Source: Jatrophihabitans sp035642535 (lineage in GTDB: Bacteria; Actinomycetota; Actinomycetes; Mycobacteriales; Jatrophihabitantaceae). Taken from it: a stretch of DNA of 64,000 nt. Numbering within the stretch: position 1 is the first letter of the stretch; each line of letters starts with the position of its first letter. Position numbers and translations under genes: made by a program. Under the pieces are notes generated by a model, which ran no database searches, was not told the origin of the DNA, and worked only from the letters and a program-made list of their open reading frames with translations. The stretch lies in the NCBI GenBank assembly GCA_035642535.1, contig DASQSE010000117.1:23293-87292 (forward strand). The letters run 5' to 3'. This document shows positions 51,833-61,764 of the stretch, piece by piece.

Positions 51833-52333
51833 TTACGCGGCGGAGTAGTCCGGCGTCAGCACGACGACGATCGGTCCGGCCGGCAGCGGCTCGGCTCCCG
51901 GGTCCGGCGCGAACCGCGGCGCGACGCGCTTGATCGTCGGGTATTGGCGCTGCAGCGCCGTCGCCGCCGCCTTCGCACCGGTCACAGCCGGGTCGTAGTA
52001 CGCGCAGGTCGACAGGATCGAGTTCTGGTAGTTGCTGACGCTCGTGACAGTCCAGCCTCCGCCCTCGAAGCGCTGCGCGGCCTGTGCCGCGAGCCCGGTG
52101 GTCGTCGTGTTGTTGAGGACGATCAGCGGCACGTCCTTGACCTTGAAGCTGGCATGCGAATCGCTGGTCCGCGGTGCGGATGAGGTGGACTTGGTCGATT
52201 GCGGCGGCGTCGAGTTCCGCGCGATGTTCGACGCGCCGGACGGCTGCCCCGTTTGCGCAGCAGCCACGTGACCGTTCGGCTCGCGCAACGCAACCACAGC
52301 CACGATGAGGACGGCGAGGCCGATGCCGATCAC
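51833..52333 (-). CDS. LytR C-terminal domain membrane protein
   Basis: A protein of at least 166 residues: one TM helix at the N-terminus, a Ser/Thr-rich linker, then a LytR_C domain (KVKDVPLIVLNNTTTTGLAAQAAQRFEGGGWTV, closing IVVVLTPDYSA). The function of the family is unknown and it is probably cell-envelope related. GTG 52333 is the first standard start; the frame stays open upstream to a stop near 52434, encoding an Arg-rich stretch (KHGRVARQVARRRQRERIAG) that fits the usual cytosolic tail, so a CTG or other nonstandard start is possible. It follows DUF3263, the same order as Rv0430-Rv0431. Confidence 0.8.
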   Translation of the reverse strand: MIGIGLAVLIVAVVALREPNGHVAAAQTGQPSGASNIARNSTPPQSTKSTSSAPRTSDSHASFKVKDVPLIVLNNTTTTGLAAQAAQRFEGGGWTVTSVSNYQNSILSTCAYYDPAVTGAKAAATALQRQYPTIKRVAPRFAPDPGAEPLPAGPIVVVLTPDYSAA

Positions 52334-52422
52334 GAGGATGCCGGCGATGCGTTCCCGCTGCCGTCGCCGCGCGACCTGCCGGGCAACCCGGCCATGCTTG
52401 ACGTCCTGCGCGTCCAGTTTCC

Positions 52423-52734
52423 TTAAACCTCAATACCCAATCGACGTGCCGATCTCTGGCGCTGCCGGCTCGCGCGGAGCCGGCGCAGTCTTTTCACCAG
52501 CATCGGATCGGCTGCGAGTGCCGCCGGCGTGTCGATGAGCGCATTGAGGACTTGGTAGTAACGCGTCGCCGACATGTCGAACAGCTCGCGGATGGCCTGT
52601 TCCTTGACACCAGCGTACTTCCACCATTGCCGCTCGAACGCAAGGATCTCCCGATCGCGGCGGCTCAGGCCGTCACCGGAGGCGTCTGTGCCGTCTGTGT
52701 CGCCTGTCCCGGACGCGGCGTGCGCGGACTGCAT
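52423..52734 (-). CDS. DUF3263 protein
   Basis: A 103-residue protein. After a low-complexity start come GLSRRDREILAFERQWWKYAGVKEQAIRELFDMSATRYYQVLNALID and the C-terminal MLVKRLRRLRASRQRQRSARRLG. This is the highly conserved actinobacterial DUF3263, with a helix-turn-helix character and a basic tail, so DNA binding is likely. Function not established. Pairing with LytR_C is conserved. ATG at 52734 fits the known length. Confidence 0.88.
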   Translation of the reverse strand: MQSAHAASGTGDTDGTDASGDGLSRRDREILAFERQWWKYAGVKEQAIRELFDMSATRYYQVLNALIDTPAALAADPMLVKRLRRLRASRQRQRSARRLGIEV

Positions 52735-52921
52735 GCCAGGTGCCCTCCGACGTGTCGGTCCGTGTCTCCTGCAGGACGGGCGAATCGACGCGCGCAGCCA
52801 CCGAATTCCACCCGTGTAATTCCAATAGGGCCATTGAACCACGACCTCGCGAAGTCAAGGCGCTTCGGCGCGCTGTGCATAACTGCCCGGCCATCCACAG
52901 TCGCGGCGCGCAGCGAGTCGG

Positions 52922-53350
52922 ATGTCGCGCATCACGGCAATCCTCGACCGCATGGCCTTCTTGCCCGATCCGAGCGAGCTCTACGCCGTCGCCGACCGCA
53001 TCAGTCAGCACGCCACCGCGACGCGCGCGCAAGCGCTTCGACTCGGCGCGGCCGTCGGCGCGCTCGGCTGGCGCGGTCTCGCCGCAGCCGCATTTCGGGC
53101 CGAGGCGGAGCTCACTATTGCTGCGCTGCGCAGCGCTGCGGGCCGGCTCGATGACGCCGCCGCTGCGCTGCGCCGGCACGCCGGCCGGGTCGGCGCGCTT
53201 TATGACGACTTCAAAGCGCTCGGCATCGACGGCCTGCAGGCGCTCACCGACACCGTCGTCCATCCCGATCGGCTGCTCTCCGACGGCACACAACTGCTGT
53301 CCGACGGTGTCGACCTCGTCGATGACGCGTTGAGCGTGGTGGGCCTGTGA
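52922..53350 (+). CDS. WXG100/ESAT-6-like helical protein
   Basis: A 142-residue, Ala-rich protein predicted to be mostly two long helices joined by a turn with W50-R51-G52 (GALGWRGLAAAAF). That arrangement is the hallmark of WXG100 proteins exported by type VII secretion. It is longer than the classical 100 residues, with a C-terminal tail (DRLLSDGTQLLSDGVDLVDDAL). The partner is probably the lipase-like protein downstream, from which a family C repeat array separates it. No secretion machinery gene is in the window. Confidence 0.65.
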   Translation: MSRITAILDRMAFLPDPSELYAVADRISQHATATRAQALRLGAAVGALGWRGLAAAAFRAEAELTIAALRSAAGRLDDAAAALRRHAGRVGALYDDFKALGIDGLQALTDTVVHPDRLLSDGTQLLSDGVDLVDDALSVVGL

Positions 53351-53356
53351 GCGGGC

Positions 53357-53589
53357 GGGCGGCCGCGATCACGGCTGGACCGACGAGCAGCGGCTGTGAG
53401 CGGAGGGCGGCCGCGACGACGGCTGGACTGACGAGCAGCGCAGGCGCGAGGAACGAGCGCCGAGCAGCGCAGGAGGGAAGCCGTCATCCCAAGCGGCCGA
53501 CCAGAGCGAACGAAGGGCTCAGCGCAAGGCACGAGCGCCGAGCAGCGCAGGAGGGAAGCCGTCATCCCAAGCGGCCGACCAGAGCGAAC
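53357..53589. repeat. Intergenic repeat array, family C copy 2
   Basis: A compound array: a partial unit (about 53357-53390), a full unit (53406-53511) similar to the one at 17962-18069, and a further 3' half. Two 59-base stretches, 53453-53511 and 53531-53589, are identical. Each contains GAGCGCCGAGCAGCGCAGGA and GAAGCCGTCATCCC. The array fills the space between the WXG-type gene and the lipase-like gene. The ORF running through it is repeat-encoded and not counted as a gene. Confidence 0.8.
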
Positions 53590-53600
53590 CAGGGGGCACA

Positions 53601-54878
53601 GTGAGCGGCGGGCGGCAGCCGGTTTCGGTCACCGGCGGCAGCGCGGGAATCGCCGCCGACTGCGCCGAAATGGGCATGCTCGCCGGTCGGTTCGGCGCTG
53701 CAGGGAAAGAGACAGCGCTCAGTGCGCTCGCTCTGCACGGTTATCTCGCGAGTCCCGGCCTTGTCCTGTCGGGGTTCGTCGACCCGCTCGGCTTCGCCGA
53801 CTTCGAGGCGGAGTTGCTCGCAGCGCTCGACGGATGGCAGGGGCTGAGCTGGGTAGCGGGCGAGTGCGCCGGCATCGACAGCGAGTTGCGACTCGCCGCG
53901 GCGGCGTATCGGCAGGTCGACCAGCTCAGCACCGACTTGCAGGATCTCGTCGCGGGCGGCGTATCGGCGCTCCCCGCGCTCGCGCACGCCGCGGCAGTGC
54001 TGGCGCGCACCGCCGACCCGGTGCATGCGGCCGAGACGGTGGTCGCCGACGATCCCGAGCTGGCCGACGTGCTCGTCAGCGTGCTCGGCGTCCCGAGCCT
54101 GCTGCATGCCGCCGCTGCGCAGTTGCCCGACGGACACGGCGTGGCGCGTGGGACGGGTCTCGACGGGACTGGCGTCGCCGGCCGTCCGCCGCGTCAACTC
54201 ACCGATCTACTCGACGATCTCGCGCAGCGCAACGGCGACGGCCGGCACGGCGAAATCGATGTGCGCATCCTGACACTGCCCGATGGTGCGCGCCGGGCGA
54301 TCGTCGACGTCACGGGCACCAAGTCGTGGGATCCGCTGCCAACCAGCGACGTGACAAGTCTCACGACGAACGGGCGCGCGCTGGTCGGCGAGTCCACGGC
54401 GTACGAGCAGGGCGTGCTCGCCGCCATGCGCCGCGCCGGGGTACGCAGCACCGATGACGTCATGCTCGTCGGGCACAGCGAGGGCGGGATGGTCGCAGTC
54501 ACGGCAGCGCGCGACGCCCTCGCCGGCGGCAAGTTCAACGTCACTCACGTCATCACGTCGGGGGCGCCGATCGGGCTCACCGTGAGCGCGCTGCCCTCGC
54601 GGGTGCAGGTGCTCGCGCTCGAGAACGAGCGCGACGTCGTGCCGCACCTCGACGGCGTCGCCAACCCGGACAAACCCAACGTCACCACGGTGTCGAGCAT
54701 GCACGGCGACGGTTCGATTGGAGGTGATCATGACATCGACGACTCATACGTACCGCTGGCGCGCGACGTCGAGGCTAGCCGCAACCGGTCGATCCGCGAC
54801 TTCCTCCGCAGTGCGCGCGGCTACTTCCGGGCGAGCACGGTAGAGACACACACATTCCAGATCAACCGCGCGTATTGA
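53601..54878 (+). CDS. WXG-domain-like alpha/beta hydrolase
   Basis: A 425-residue protein. The first 180 residues are helical and Ala-rich, with a W79-Q80-G81 turn reminiscent of the WXG/LXG fold. The C-terminal part is an alpha/beta hydrolase: GHSEGGMV (nucleophile Ser293), VITSGAPIG, LENERDVVPHLDG with a probable acid, and a His in the HGDGSIGGDHD region. It lacks a Sec signal. This domain order matches type VII-exported lipases/esterases and related effectors. It begins with GTG directly after a family C repeat. Confidence 0.7.
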   Translation: MSGGRQPVSVTGGSAGIAADCAEMGMLAGRFGAAGKETALSALALHGYLASPGLVLSGFVDPLGFADFEAELLAALDGWQGLSWVAGECAGIDSELRLAAAAYRQVDQLSTDLQDLVAGGVSALPALAHAAAVLARTADPVHAAETVVADDPELADVLVSVLGVPSLLHAAAAQLPDGHGVARGTGLDGTGVAGRPPRQLTDLLDDLAQRNGDGRHGEIDVRILTLPDGARRAIVDVTGTKSWDPLPTSDVTSLTTNGRALVGESTAYEQGVLAAMRRAGVRSTDDVMLVGHSEGGMVAVTAARDALAGGKFNVTHVITSGAPIGLTVSALPSRVQVLALENERDVVPHLDGVANPDKPNVTTVSSMHGDGSIGGDHDIDDSYVPLARDVEASRNRSIRDFLRSARGYFRASTVETHTFQINRAY

Positions 54879-54932
54879 CCCGGTGGCTGCCACGTCTTGC
54901 CGGTCGCGGGCAAGGCGACAACCATCGACCCC

Positions 54933-56561
<1,629 letters not shown>

Positions 56562-56636
56562 TTTTTCGGGTTCAACCGGCGTGTCGGACCGACAGCCACT
56601 CTTGTCACACAGGTAACATTGGTGGTTTGATCTGAG

Positions 56637-56658
56637 CGCCCTCGCCGCATCGAGGGCG
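56637..56658. terminator. Weak hairpin after the acyl-CoA synthetase gene
   Basis: Arms CGCCCTCG and CGAGGGCG around CCGCAT, 75 bases downstream of the stop and 72 bases before the next start. It could be a terminator or part of the next gene's leader. Confidence 0.35.
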
Positions 56659-56729
56659 GGCGAGCTTCACGGCCGCCCGGACGGGCTCGCGACCAAACAG
56701 TGGTCGCCGGGACGACGGGAAACAGCACG

Positions 56730-59624
56730 ATGGCCACAGCCGGGTGTCGTACGGACGTGTCTGGAAGCTCCGGACCGAAGCGGGCCTGGCGGCTCGCCAC
56801 GGTGCTTCCCGCAATACTGACCACACTGATCGGCGTCACAGCCGTGAGCGTCGTCCGCTCGCTTCCGGTGCCGAGCCGCGCAGCCTCCTTCGCCAATCGG
56901 TCGCCGCTCGGGGCGGTCGACTACCTCGGCTCACGACCGGGGGGCGTGCGTGCAGTCGGCTGGGACTTCGACCCGGACGCCAAGCGGACCGCGTTACGCA
57001 CGACTGCGACGGTCGACGGAACGCGAGTTGCCAGCACGACCGCCGACCTAGAGCGGACCGACGTCGCGACCGACTACCCCAGGGCCGGCGCTAACCACGG
57101 CTTCGACTTCTTCGTGCCGGTGCCCGAGGGCAAGCACGCTGTCTGCATTCGGGCAAAGAACATCGACAAGGGCTCGGACTTCAGCATCCGCTGCGTGACC
57201 CGCACCTTCGACTACGGCCCGTTCGGGTCGATCGACACGCTGACCGCGGCGCGCGGGCACCTCAACGTCAAGGGCTGGGCGATCGACGCCGATCAACCCA
57301 AGACCGCGGTCAAGATCGTCGTCACCATCGACAGCCTGGCGTCCCCGACCATCACCGCGAACAAGTTCCGCCAGGACGTCGCGGACAAGCATCACACCGC
57401 TGGCGGGAACCACGGCTTTGTGGCGTCGATCGTGATGTCCCAAGGCACGCACCAGGTGTGCGTTACCGCAAAGAACATCGGCATCGGAACCGACAATCGG
57501 TTGGGCTGCAAGACGGTCACCCTGAATGACAGCCCGGTCGGCGCACTCGAAGCCGCCGTGTCGCGATCCGGCAAGCTGCACGTCGTCGGCTGGACCTACG
57601 ACCGGAGCGCACCCACGGTCGCACTCAACGTCACCATCAAGGTCGACGGCACCGCGCACTCGGTGTTGGCCAACGTGGCTCGCGCTGACGTCGCGAGGAA
57701 GCATCCGGTCGCGGGCAAGAACCACGGCTTCGTAGCCGACTACACGGTGCGGGAAGGCAGCCACAAGGTGTGCGTCACTGCGCACGACCTCGGCTACGGC
57801 AGCGACGTTACCTTCCCGTGCCGCACCGGCGTCCTGAACTTCACCCCCACCGCAACGATCACCGCCCTGACCGCGGAGACCACCGGCGCGACCCTGCGCG
57901 GCTGGGCACGCGACCCGGACACCAAGGCGCCGATCGACGTTTCGATCACCGCAGATGGGCACGCCGTCAAGACCATCACTGCTGGACGCGCCGGCAAGAC
58001 TCACGACGGGCACAACTTCCTGCTGTACGTCCCGCTGAAGTCGGGCACGCACAGGGTCTGCGCAGTGGGACTGAACGTCGTCTATGGCACGCACAACTCG
58101 GCGCCGGCGTGCCGCACGATCACGCTCGCGCTACGGCCGATCGGCGCGTTCGGCTCGCTCAAGCGCGGGTCCGATCCGGACAACCTCGTGGTCACGGGCT
58201 GGACGCTCGATCCCGACACCACATTGCCGATCAAGGTCGAGGTGCAACTCGACGGCAACCCGCCCCGAACCGTACTCGCCAACGTCGACCGCCCCGACGT
58301 GGCCAAGGTCTACCGCAGGTTCGGCCCCAACCACGGCATCTCCGTCGTGTTGAAAGCCGCCGGCCAGGGCGAGCACACGGTGTGCCTGACCGCGTTGAAC
58401 GTCGATGGCGGTTCAGACCGCAGTCTCGGTTGCAAGCTGATCATCGCGGTCAACCCGGTCGCGCCGAGCGCGCCGCGCAACGTCGCCGCGATTGCCGGAT
58501 ACGGCGGAGCCGAGGTGACGTGGTCGCGGCCGCGATCCGACGGCGGTGCGCCGTGGACGAAGTACACCGTCGTCGCCCACCCGGGTGGCCGGTCGATAAC
58601 GGTGGGCTCCGGCACGACGACGGCAACCGTGACAGGCCTGGCGTCCAGGACGACGTACTACTTCACCGTTCGCGCAGTCAACGTCGCGGGGACGTCTGCT
58701 GCGGGCACCTCGCCGAAGGTCAAGACGCAGGCAAATCCACCACCGCAGACCACGCCGGCGCCGGTCTCCACGAGTCGGTACATCCGCAACATCTACGGCG
58801 CCAGCGACACCGATCGCGCAAAGATGCGGCGCGAAGGAGCGCACGACGCGTACTACAACCCGTCCGGGCACGGCTATCTCGTGCTGCTCGACATCGGTGG
58901 TCAGGACCAGGTCAACGGCGGGGTCGTGCTGAGCGCGACGACCCGGTTCGTCTCGTACGGCGACCTGGTCGCTGACCTGAAGGCATACGCCGCCGGCTAC
59001 CACAGCAAGCAGCGCAAGAGCGCGCCGGTCACCATCGCGATCGGCACGAACAACGACATGGACGTCTCCTACGGCAGCGGCAAGGCGTGGGCGACCAAGG
59101 TCGTGAAACCACTTGTGACCTACGTGCACAACCACTTCATCGGAATCACGGTCGCCGGCGCCAACGACATCGAGCCGGGCTTCCGTGCGACCTACCGGCA
59201 TACAAAGGCGTGGCTGAGCGGCTATCTGAGCGCCACGCAGGCGCCATTCGTCTTCAATGGCTCTGCCGACGGCTGCTCATGGACGGCGATCAACGGGGGC
59301 TGCAACAACGGCTGGCGGATGACCGGGCTCTACCGCCTCGCCGCCGGCGCGGCGCCGGTGCGGATGCTGAATCTCCCGCAGATCTACAACACGACCATGG
59401 CGAGCCAGTGGAAGTACATCTCACTCACCGGCGTGGCGGCCGGGAGCCCGCGGATCCATTTCGGCGGACCCCTGACAGAGTGGACGGCGTGCAAGCAAGC
59501 GAACAGCTGCGGCAGCCTCACCGGGCGCACCGCGTGGTCGACGTTGTGGAACAACCTGCAGTCCGACAGACGCCTCAAGGTGAAGAGCCTGCCGTACTCC
59601 ACCGACCTGCGGATCGATTCGTGA
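56730..59624 (+). CDS. Large secreted protein with five tandem 85-residue repeats and an Fn3 domain
   Basis: About 964 residues. An N-terminal TM/signal region (ATVLPAILTTLIGVTAVSVV) is followed by five tandem repeats of about 85-100 residues. Each has a GW.xDPD/D strand, an Asp-rich middle with xVARxDVA...GxNHGF, and a closing G.H.VCVTA.N.G.G......C. Two conserved cysteines per repeat probably form a disulfide. An Fn3 domain (SAPRNVAAIAGYGGAEVTW) comes next. The last 270 residues are an unnamed domain (AIGTNNDMDVSYGSGK, ITVAGANDIEPGF). The repeat is common in secreted actinobacterial hydrolases; a wall-binding role is inferred. The stop overlaps the next start by GTGA. Confidence 0.75.
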   Translation: MATAGCRTDVSGSSGPKRAWRLATVLPAILTTLIGVTAVSVVRSLPVPSRAASFANRSPLGAVDYLGSRPGGVRAVGWDFDPDAKRTALRTTATVDGTRVASTTADLERTDVATDYPRAGANHGFDFFVPVPEGKHAVCIRAKNIDKGSDFSIRCVTRTFDYGPFGSIDTLTAARGHLNVKGWAIDADQPKTAVKIVVTIDSLASPTITANKFRQDVADKHHTAGGNHGFVASIVMSQGTHQVCVTAKNIGIGTDNRLGCKTVTLNDSPVGALEAAVSRSGKLHVVGWTYDRSAPTVALNVTIKVDGTAHSVLANVARADVARKHPVAGKNHGFVADYTVREGSHKVCVTAHDLGYGSDVTFPCRTGVLNFTPTATITALTAETTGATLRGWARDPDTKAPIDVSITADGHAVKTITAGRAGKTHDGHNFLLYVPLKSGTHRVCAVGLNVVYGTHNSAPACRTITLALRPIGAFGSLKRGSDPDNLVVTGWTLDPDTTLPIKVEVQLDGNPPRTVLANVDRPDVAKVYRRFGPNHGISVVLKAAGQGEHTVCLTALNVDGGSDRSLGCKLIIAVNPVAPSAPRNVAAIAGYGGAEVTWSRPRSDGGAPWTKYTVVAHPGGRSITVGSGTTTATVTGLASRTTYYFTVRAVNVAGTSAAGTSPKVKTQANPPPQTTPAPVSTSRYIRNIYGASDTDRAKMRREGAHDAYYNPSGHGYLVLLDIGGQDQVNGGVVLSATTRFVSYGDLVADLKAYAAGYHSKQRKSAPVTIAIGTNNDMDVSYGSGKAWATKVVKPLVTYVHNHFIGITVAGANDIEPGFRATYRHTKAWLSGYLSATQAPFVFNGSADGCSWTAINGGCNNGWRMTGLYRLAAGAAPVRMLNLPQIYNTTMASQWKYISLTGVAAGSPRIHFGGPLTEWTACKQANSCGSLTGRTAWSTLWNNLQSDRRLKVKSLPYSTDLRIDS

Positions 59625-60271
59625 GAGTTGGCGTCGCGTCCATCGCGGCGCTGACGTTGCTCGCTGCGTGCACCAGTTCGGGGTCGACCCACAAAGCCGT
59701 CGGTCCGCGTACCACTCCCTCCGACGTCGTGACGCCACCGCCGACGACGTCACCACCGACGACGTCACCACATCCGAAGCCGACGCTGCCCACCATCTCG
59801 CACAGCTCGACGCCCGCCCCGACAACGTCCAACCCGCCGACCTCCGCGCCACCGACGCACGTCCCATCGCCGTCGCCCAAGCCGACCGAGACCGCGCCGC
59901 ACACGACCTGCACGTCGATCGACGTGCGGGTCATCCGCGGTTCGGCGATCCCCGGCCAGGAGATCGCGGCGCTGCAGTTCGTCAATTCCGGGCACGCCTC
60001 GTGCGTGCTCGTCGGGTATCCGTCCGTGACCCTGCTCCGCAAGGGGAAAGCGATCGGTCATCCATCGCAGCCCTCGTCAAGCCGCCGCTCCATGCGGGCG
60101 CTGCGGCCGGGCGAGGTCGCGGAGAGCCTGCTGCGTGACTACTCGAGCTGCAACGCCCCGCTGTCGGACAATGTGCGGGTGACGGTGCCTGGCACCTCGA
60201 AGAGCGCAGTCCGCCCGGCGGAGCTGCGCGCGTGCACGGTACGCATCGATCGGCTCGGCGCGCCGCGTTGA
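59621..60271 (+). CDS. DUF4232 lipoprotein
   Basis: A 216-residue lipoprotein. The signal peptide ends in LLAAC (Cys about residue 15). A long Pro/Thr/Ser linker of about 75 residues, which includes a TTSPPTTSPHP repeat, leads to a DUF4232 domain with CTSIDVRVI, FVNSGHASCVLVGYP and a C-terminal CNAPLS and RACTVRI. DUF4232 proteins are frequent and uncharacterised in actinobacteria. It is coupled by GTGA to the repeat protein and by TGATG to the thioesterase. Confidence 0.82.
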   Translation: MRVGVASIAALTLLAACTSSGSTHKAVGPRTTPSDVVTPPPTTSPPTTSPHPKPTLPTISHSSTPAPTTSNPPTSAPPTHVPSPSPKPTETAPHTTCTSIDVRVIRGSAIPGQEIAALQFVNSGHASCVLVGYPSVTLLRKGKAIGHPSQPSSSRRSMRALRPGEVAESLLRDYSSCNAPLSDNVRVTVPGTSKSAVRPAELRACTVRIDRLGAPR

Positions 60272-60711
60272 TGGCCCGCGAGGAGGCGCTTTCGGTCCGG
60301 CGCAGCGACTTCGCCGTGCTGCGCCAACTACCGACCCGCTGGTCGGACGACGACACGTACGGGCACGTCAACAACGTCGTCCACTATCTGATGTTCGACA
60401 CCGCAGTGAACGGCTGGTTGATCGAGGCGTCGGGCCTTGACATCAGGCAACTGCCCGCGATCGGCGTCGTCGTCGAGACGTCGTGCCAATATTTCGCCGA
60501 GCTGCGCTTCCCTGAGGTCGTCACCGCGGGCCTCGCGCTCGAGCACCTGGGCACGTCCAGCGTCGTCTACCGGCTGGCGCTGTTCGGTGAGCAGCGCGCG
60601 GAGCCGGCCGCCGTCGGGCGTTTCGTGCACGTCTACGTCGACCGCGAGACGCGCCAATCAGTGCCCGTGCCCGACGAAATCCGAGCGGCGCTGCGGCAGC
60701 TGGGCACTTAG
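60271..60711 (+). CDS. 4-hydroxybenzoyl-CoA thioesterase-like hotdog protein
   Basis: A 146-residue single-hotdog thioesterase. TRWSDDDTYGHVNNVVHYLMF contains the acidic residue and the YGHVNN loop of the 4HBT/YbgC group. The long helix and strands (VVVETSCQYFAELRFPE, YVDRETRQSVPVPDEIRAAL) match. It hydrolyses acyl-CoA. Coupled to the lipoprotein gene; the acyl-CoA ligase nearby could supply substrate, which is inference. Confidence 0.88.
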   Translation: MAREEALSVRRSDFAVLRQLPTRWSDDDTYGHVNNVVHYLMFDTAVNGWLIEASGLDIRQLPAIGVVVETSCQYFAELRFPEVVTAGLALEHLGTSSVVYRLALFGEQRAEPAAVGRFVHVYVDRETRQSVPVPDEIRAALRQLGT

Positions 60712-60721
60712 GCTCGGCCGG

Positions 60722-61237
60722 GTGGCTCGCTGGTACTCGCTCCGATCGGCCGACGAGACTACCTTCGCAACGGCTGCGCACGTCTACCGCTACCCGATCC
60801 GGCTGCCGGTGACGACGGCGCGGGTTTGGGAGCAGATCTCGTCGGAGGAGAGCCTCGCCGCGTGGGACCTCGGCGTCCGCCGCCTGAGCTGGACTTCGCC
60901 GCGACCGTATGGCGTCGACACCACGCGCGAGGTGGTGCTGCCGCTCGGGCTCGGCACCGTCCGCGAGCGGTTCTTCCGTTGGGAGGACGGCCGCGGCTAC
61001 TCGTTCTACGTCGAGTCGATGAACCGCCCCGGGATGGCGACCTTCGCCGAGGACTACACCGTCCAGGAGGACGGCGACGGCGCGCTGCTGACCTGGACGA
61101 TCGCGCTCGAGGCGAAGTCGATGCTGTCGCCGGTGCTGAGCGTGCTGGCGCCGGTCAATCGGCGCGGCTTCGGGTTGTTCTCCCGTGCCGCAAAGAGGTA
61201 CTTCGCCCAGCACCCCGCCGCCGAGGTCGACAGCTGA
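60722..61237 (+). CDS. SRPBCC-like polyketide cyclase/dehydrase family protein
   Basis: A 171-residue protein with the helix-grip fold pattern: VYRYPIRLPVTTARVWEQIS at the start of the domain, REVVLPLGLGTVRERFFRW, and a long C-terminal helix (LAPVNRRGFGLFSRAAKRYFAQH). Members bind hydrophobic ligands or are co-opted as cyclases. The GTG at 60722 follows the thioesterase stop by ten bases, so they are probably one operon. Confidence 0.75.
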   Translation: MARWYSLRSADETTFATAAHVYRYPIRLPVTTARVWEQISSEESLAAWDLGVRRLSWTSPRPYGVDTTREVVLPLGLGTVRERFFRWEDGRGYSFYVESMNRPGMATFAEDYTVQEDGDGALLTWTIALEAKSMLSPVLSVLAPVNRRGFGLFSRAAKRYFAQHPAAEVDS

Positions 61238-61250
61238 TCAGGAAGTGCAC

Positions 61251-61640
61251 ATGAGTGTGGACGATTTGAGCCGCCGGTCCGCGCGCGAGGTGCTGGACGA
61301 TCACCTCAACATCGCCAACCAGTGGGTCGACGTGCCACTCGAGGACGTGCTGGCGGAGGACCTGCGCCGCAACGTCTCGGAGGACATCGTCATCCTGATC
61401 AATCGCGGCACATTCCGCGGCTATGACGGCGTGCGCGAGCTGGCGCGGATGCTCGCGGAGGAGCTGCCCGAGCACGCGACCTTCGAGTACACGTACGTGG
61501 CCGCGGAAGGATCGGTCGGGCTGCTCGAATGGACCTACGAGGATGCGACCGTCCGGGTGCGGGACGGCGTCGACTCGTACGTCATAGAGAACGGCAAGAT
61601 CGTCGCGCAGACAATCCATTACACCCTCGAGCTGCGCTAG
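61251..61640 (+). CDS. SnoaL/NTF2-like protein
   Basis: A 129-residue cone-shaped alpha+beta protein: a helix-rich start (SAREVLDDHLNIANQW), DVLAEDLRRNVSEDIVILINRG, FRGYDGVRELARML, and a closing beta sheet (VGLLEWTYEDATVRVRDGVDSYVIENGKIVAQTIHYTL). The NTF2-like superfamily covers isomerases, cyclases and ligand-binding proteins; the specific role is unknown. It starts with ATG 13 bases after the SRPBCC gene. Confidence 0.8.
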   Translation: MSVDDLSRRSAREVLDDHLNIANQWVDVPLEDVLAEDLRRNVSEDIVILINRGTFRGYDGVRELARMLAEELPEHATFEYTYVAAEGSVGLLEWTYEDATVRVRDGVDSYVIENGKIVAQTIHYTLELR

Positions 61641-61764
61641 CAGTCGGTCACGCCGTATCCGCTTAGTGCCCTCGCCGGGTTCACCGTGATGCGCACGAAG
61701 ATCGACGCAACCTGACGCATCGCAGCCAGCGCAGCCCTGCGGCTGATCGCCGCGTACTGGGTCG

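Noticed and set aside
53347..53604. 85-codon ORF between the WXG-type and lipase-like genes
   Set aside because: It is made entirely of family C repeat units, with the peptide repeating accordingly; more likely non-coding.
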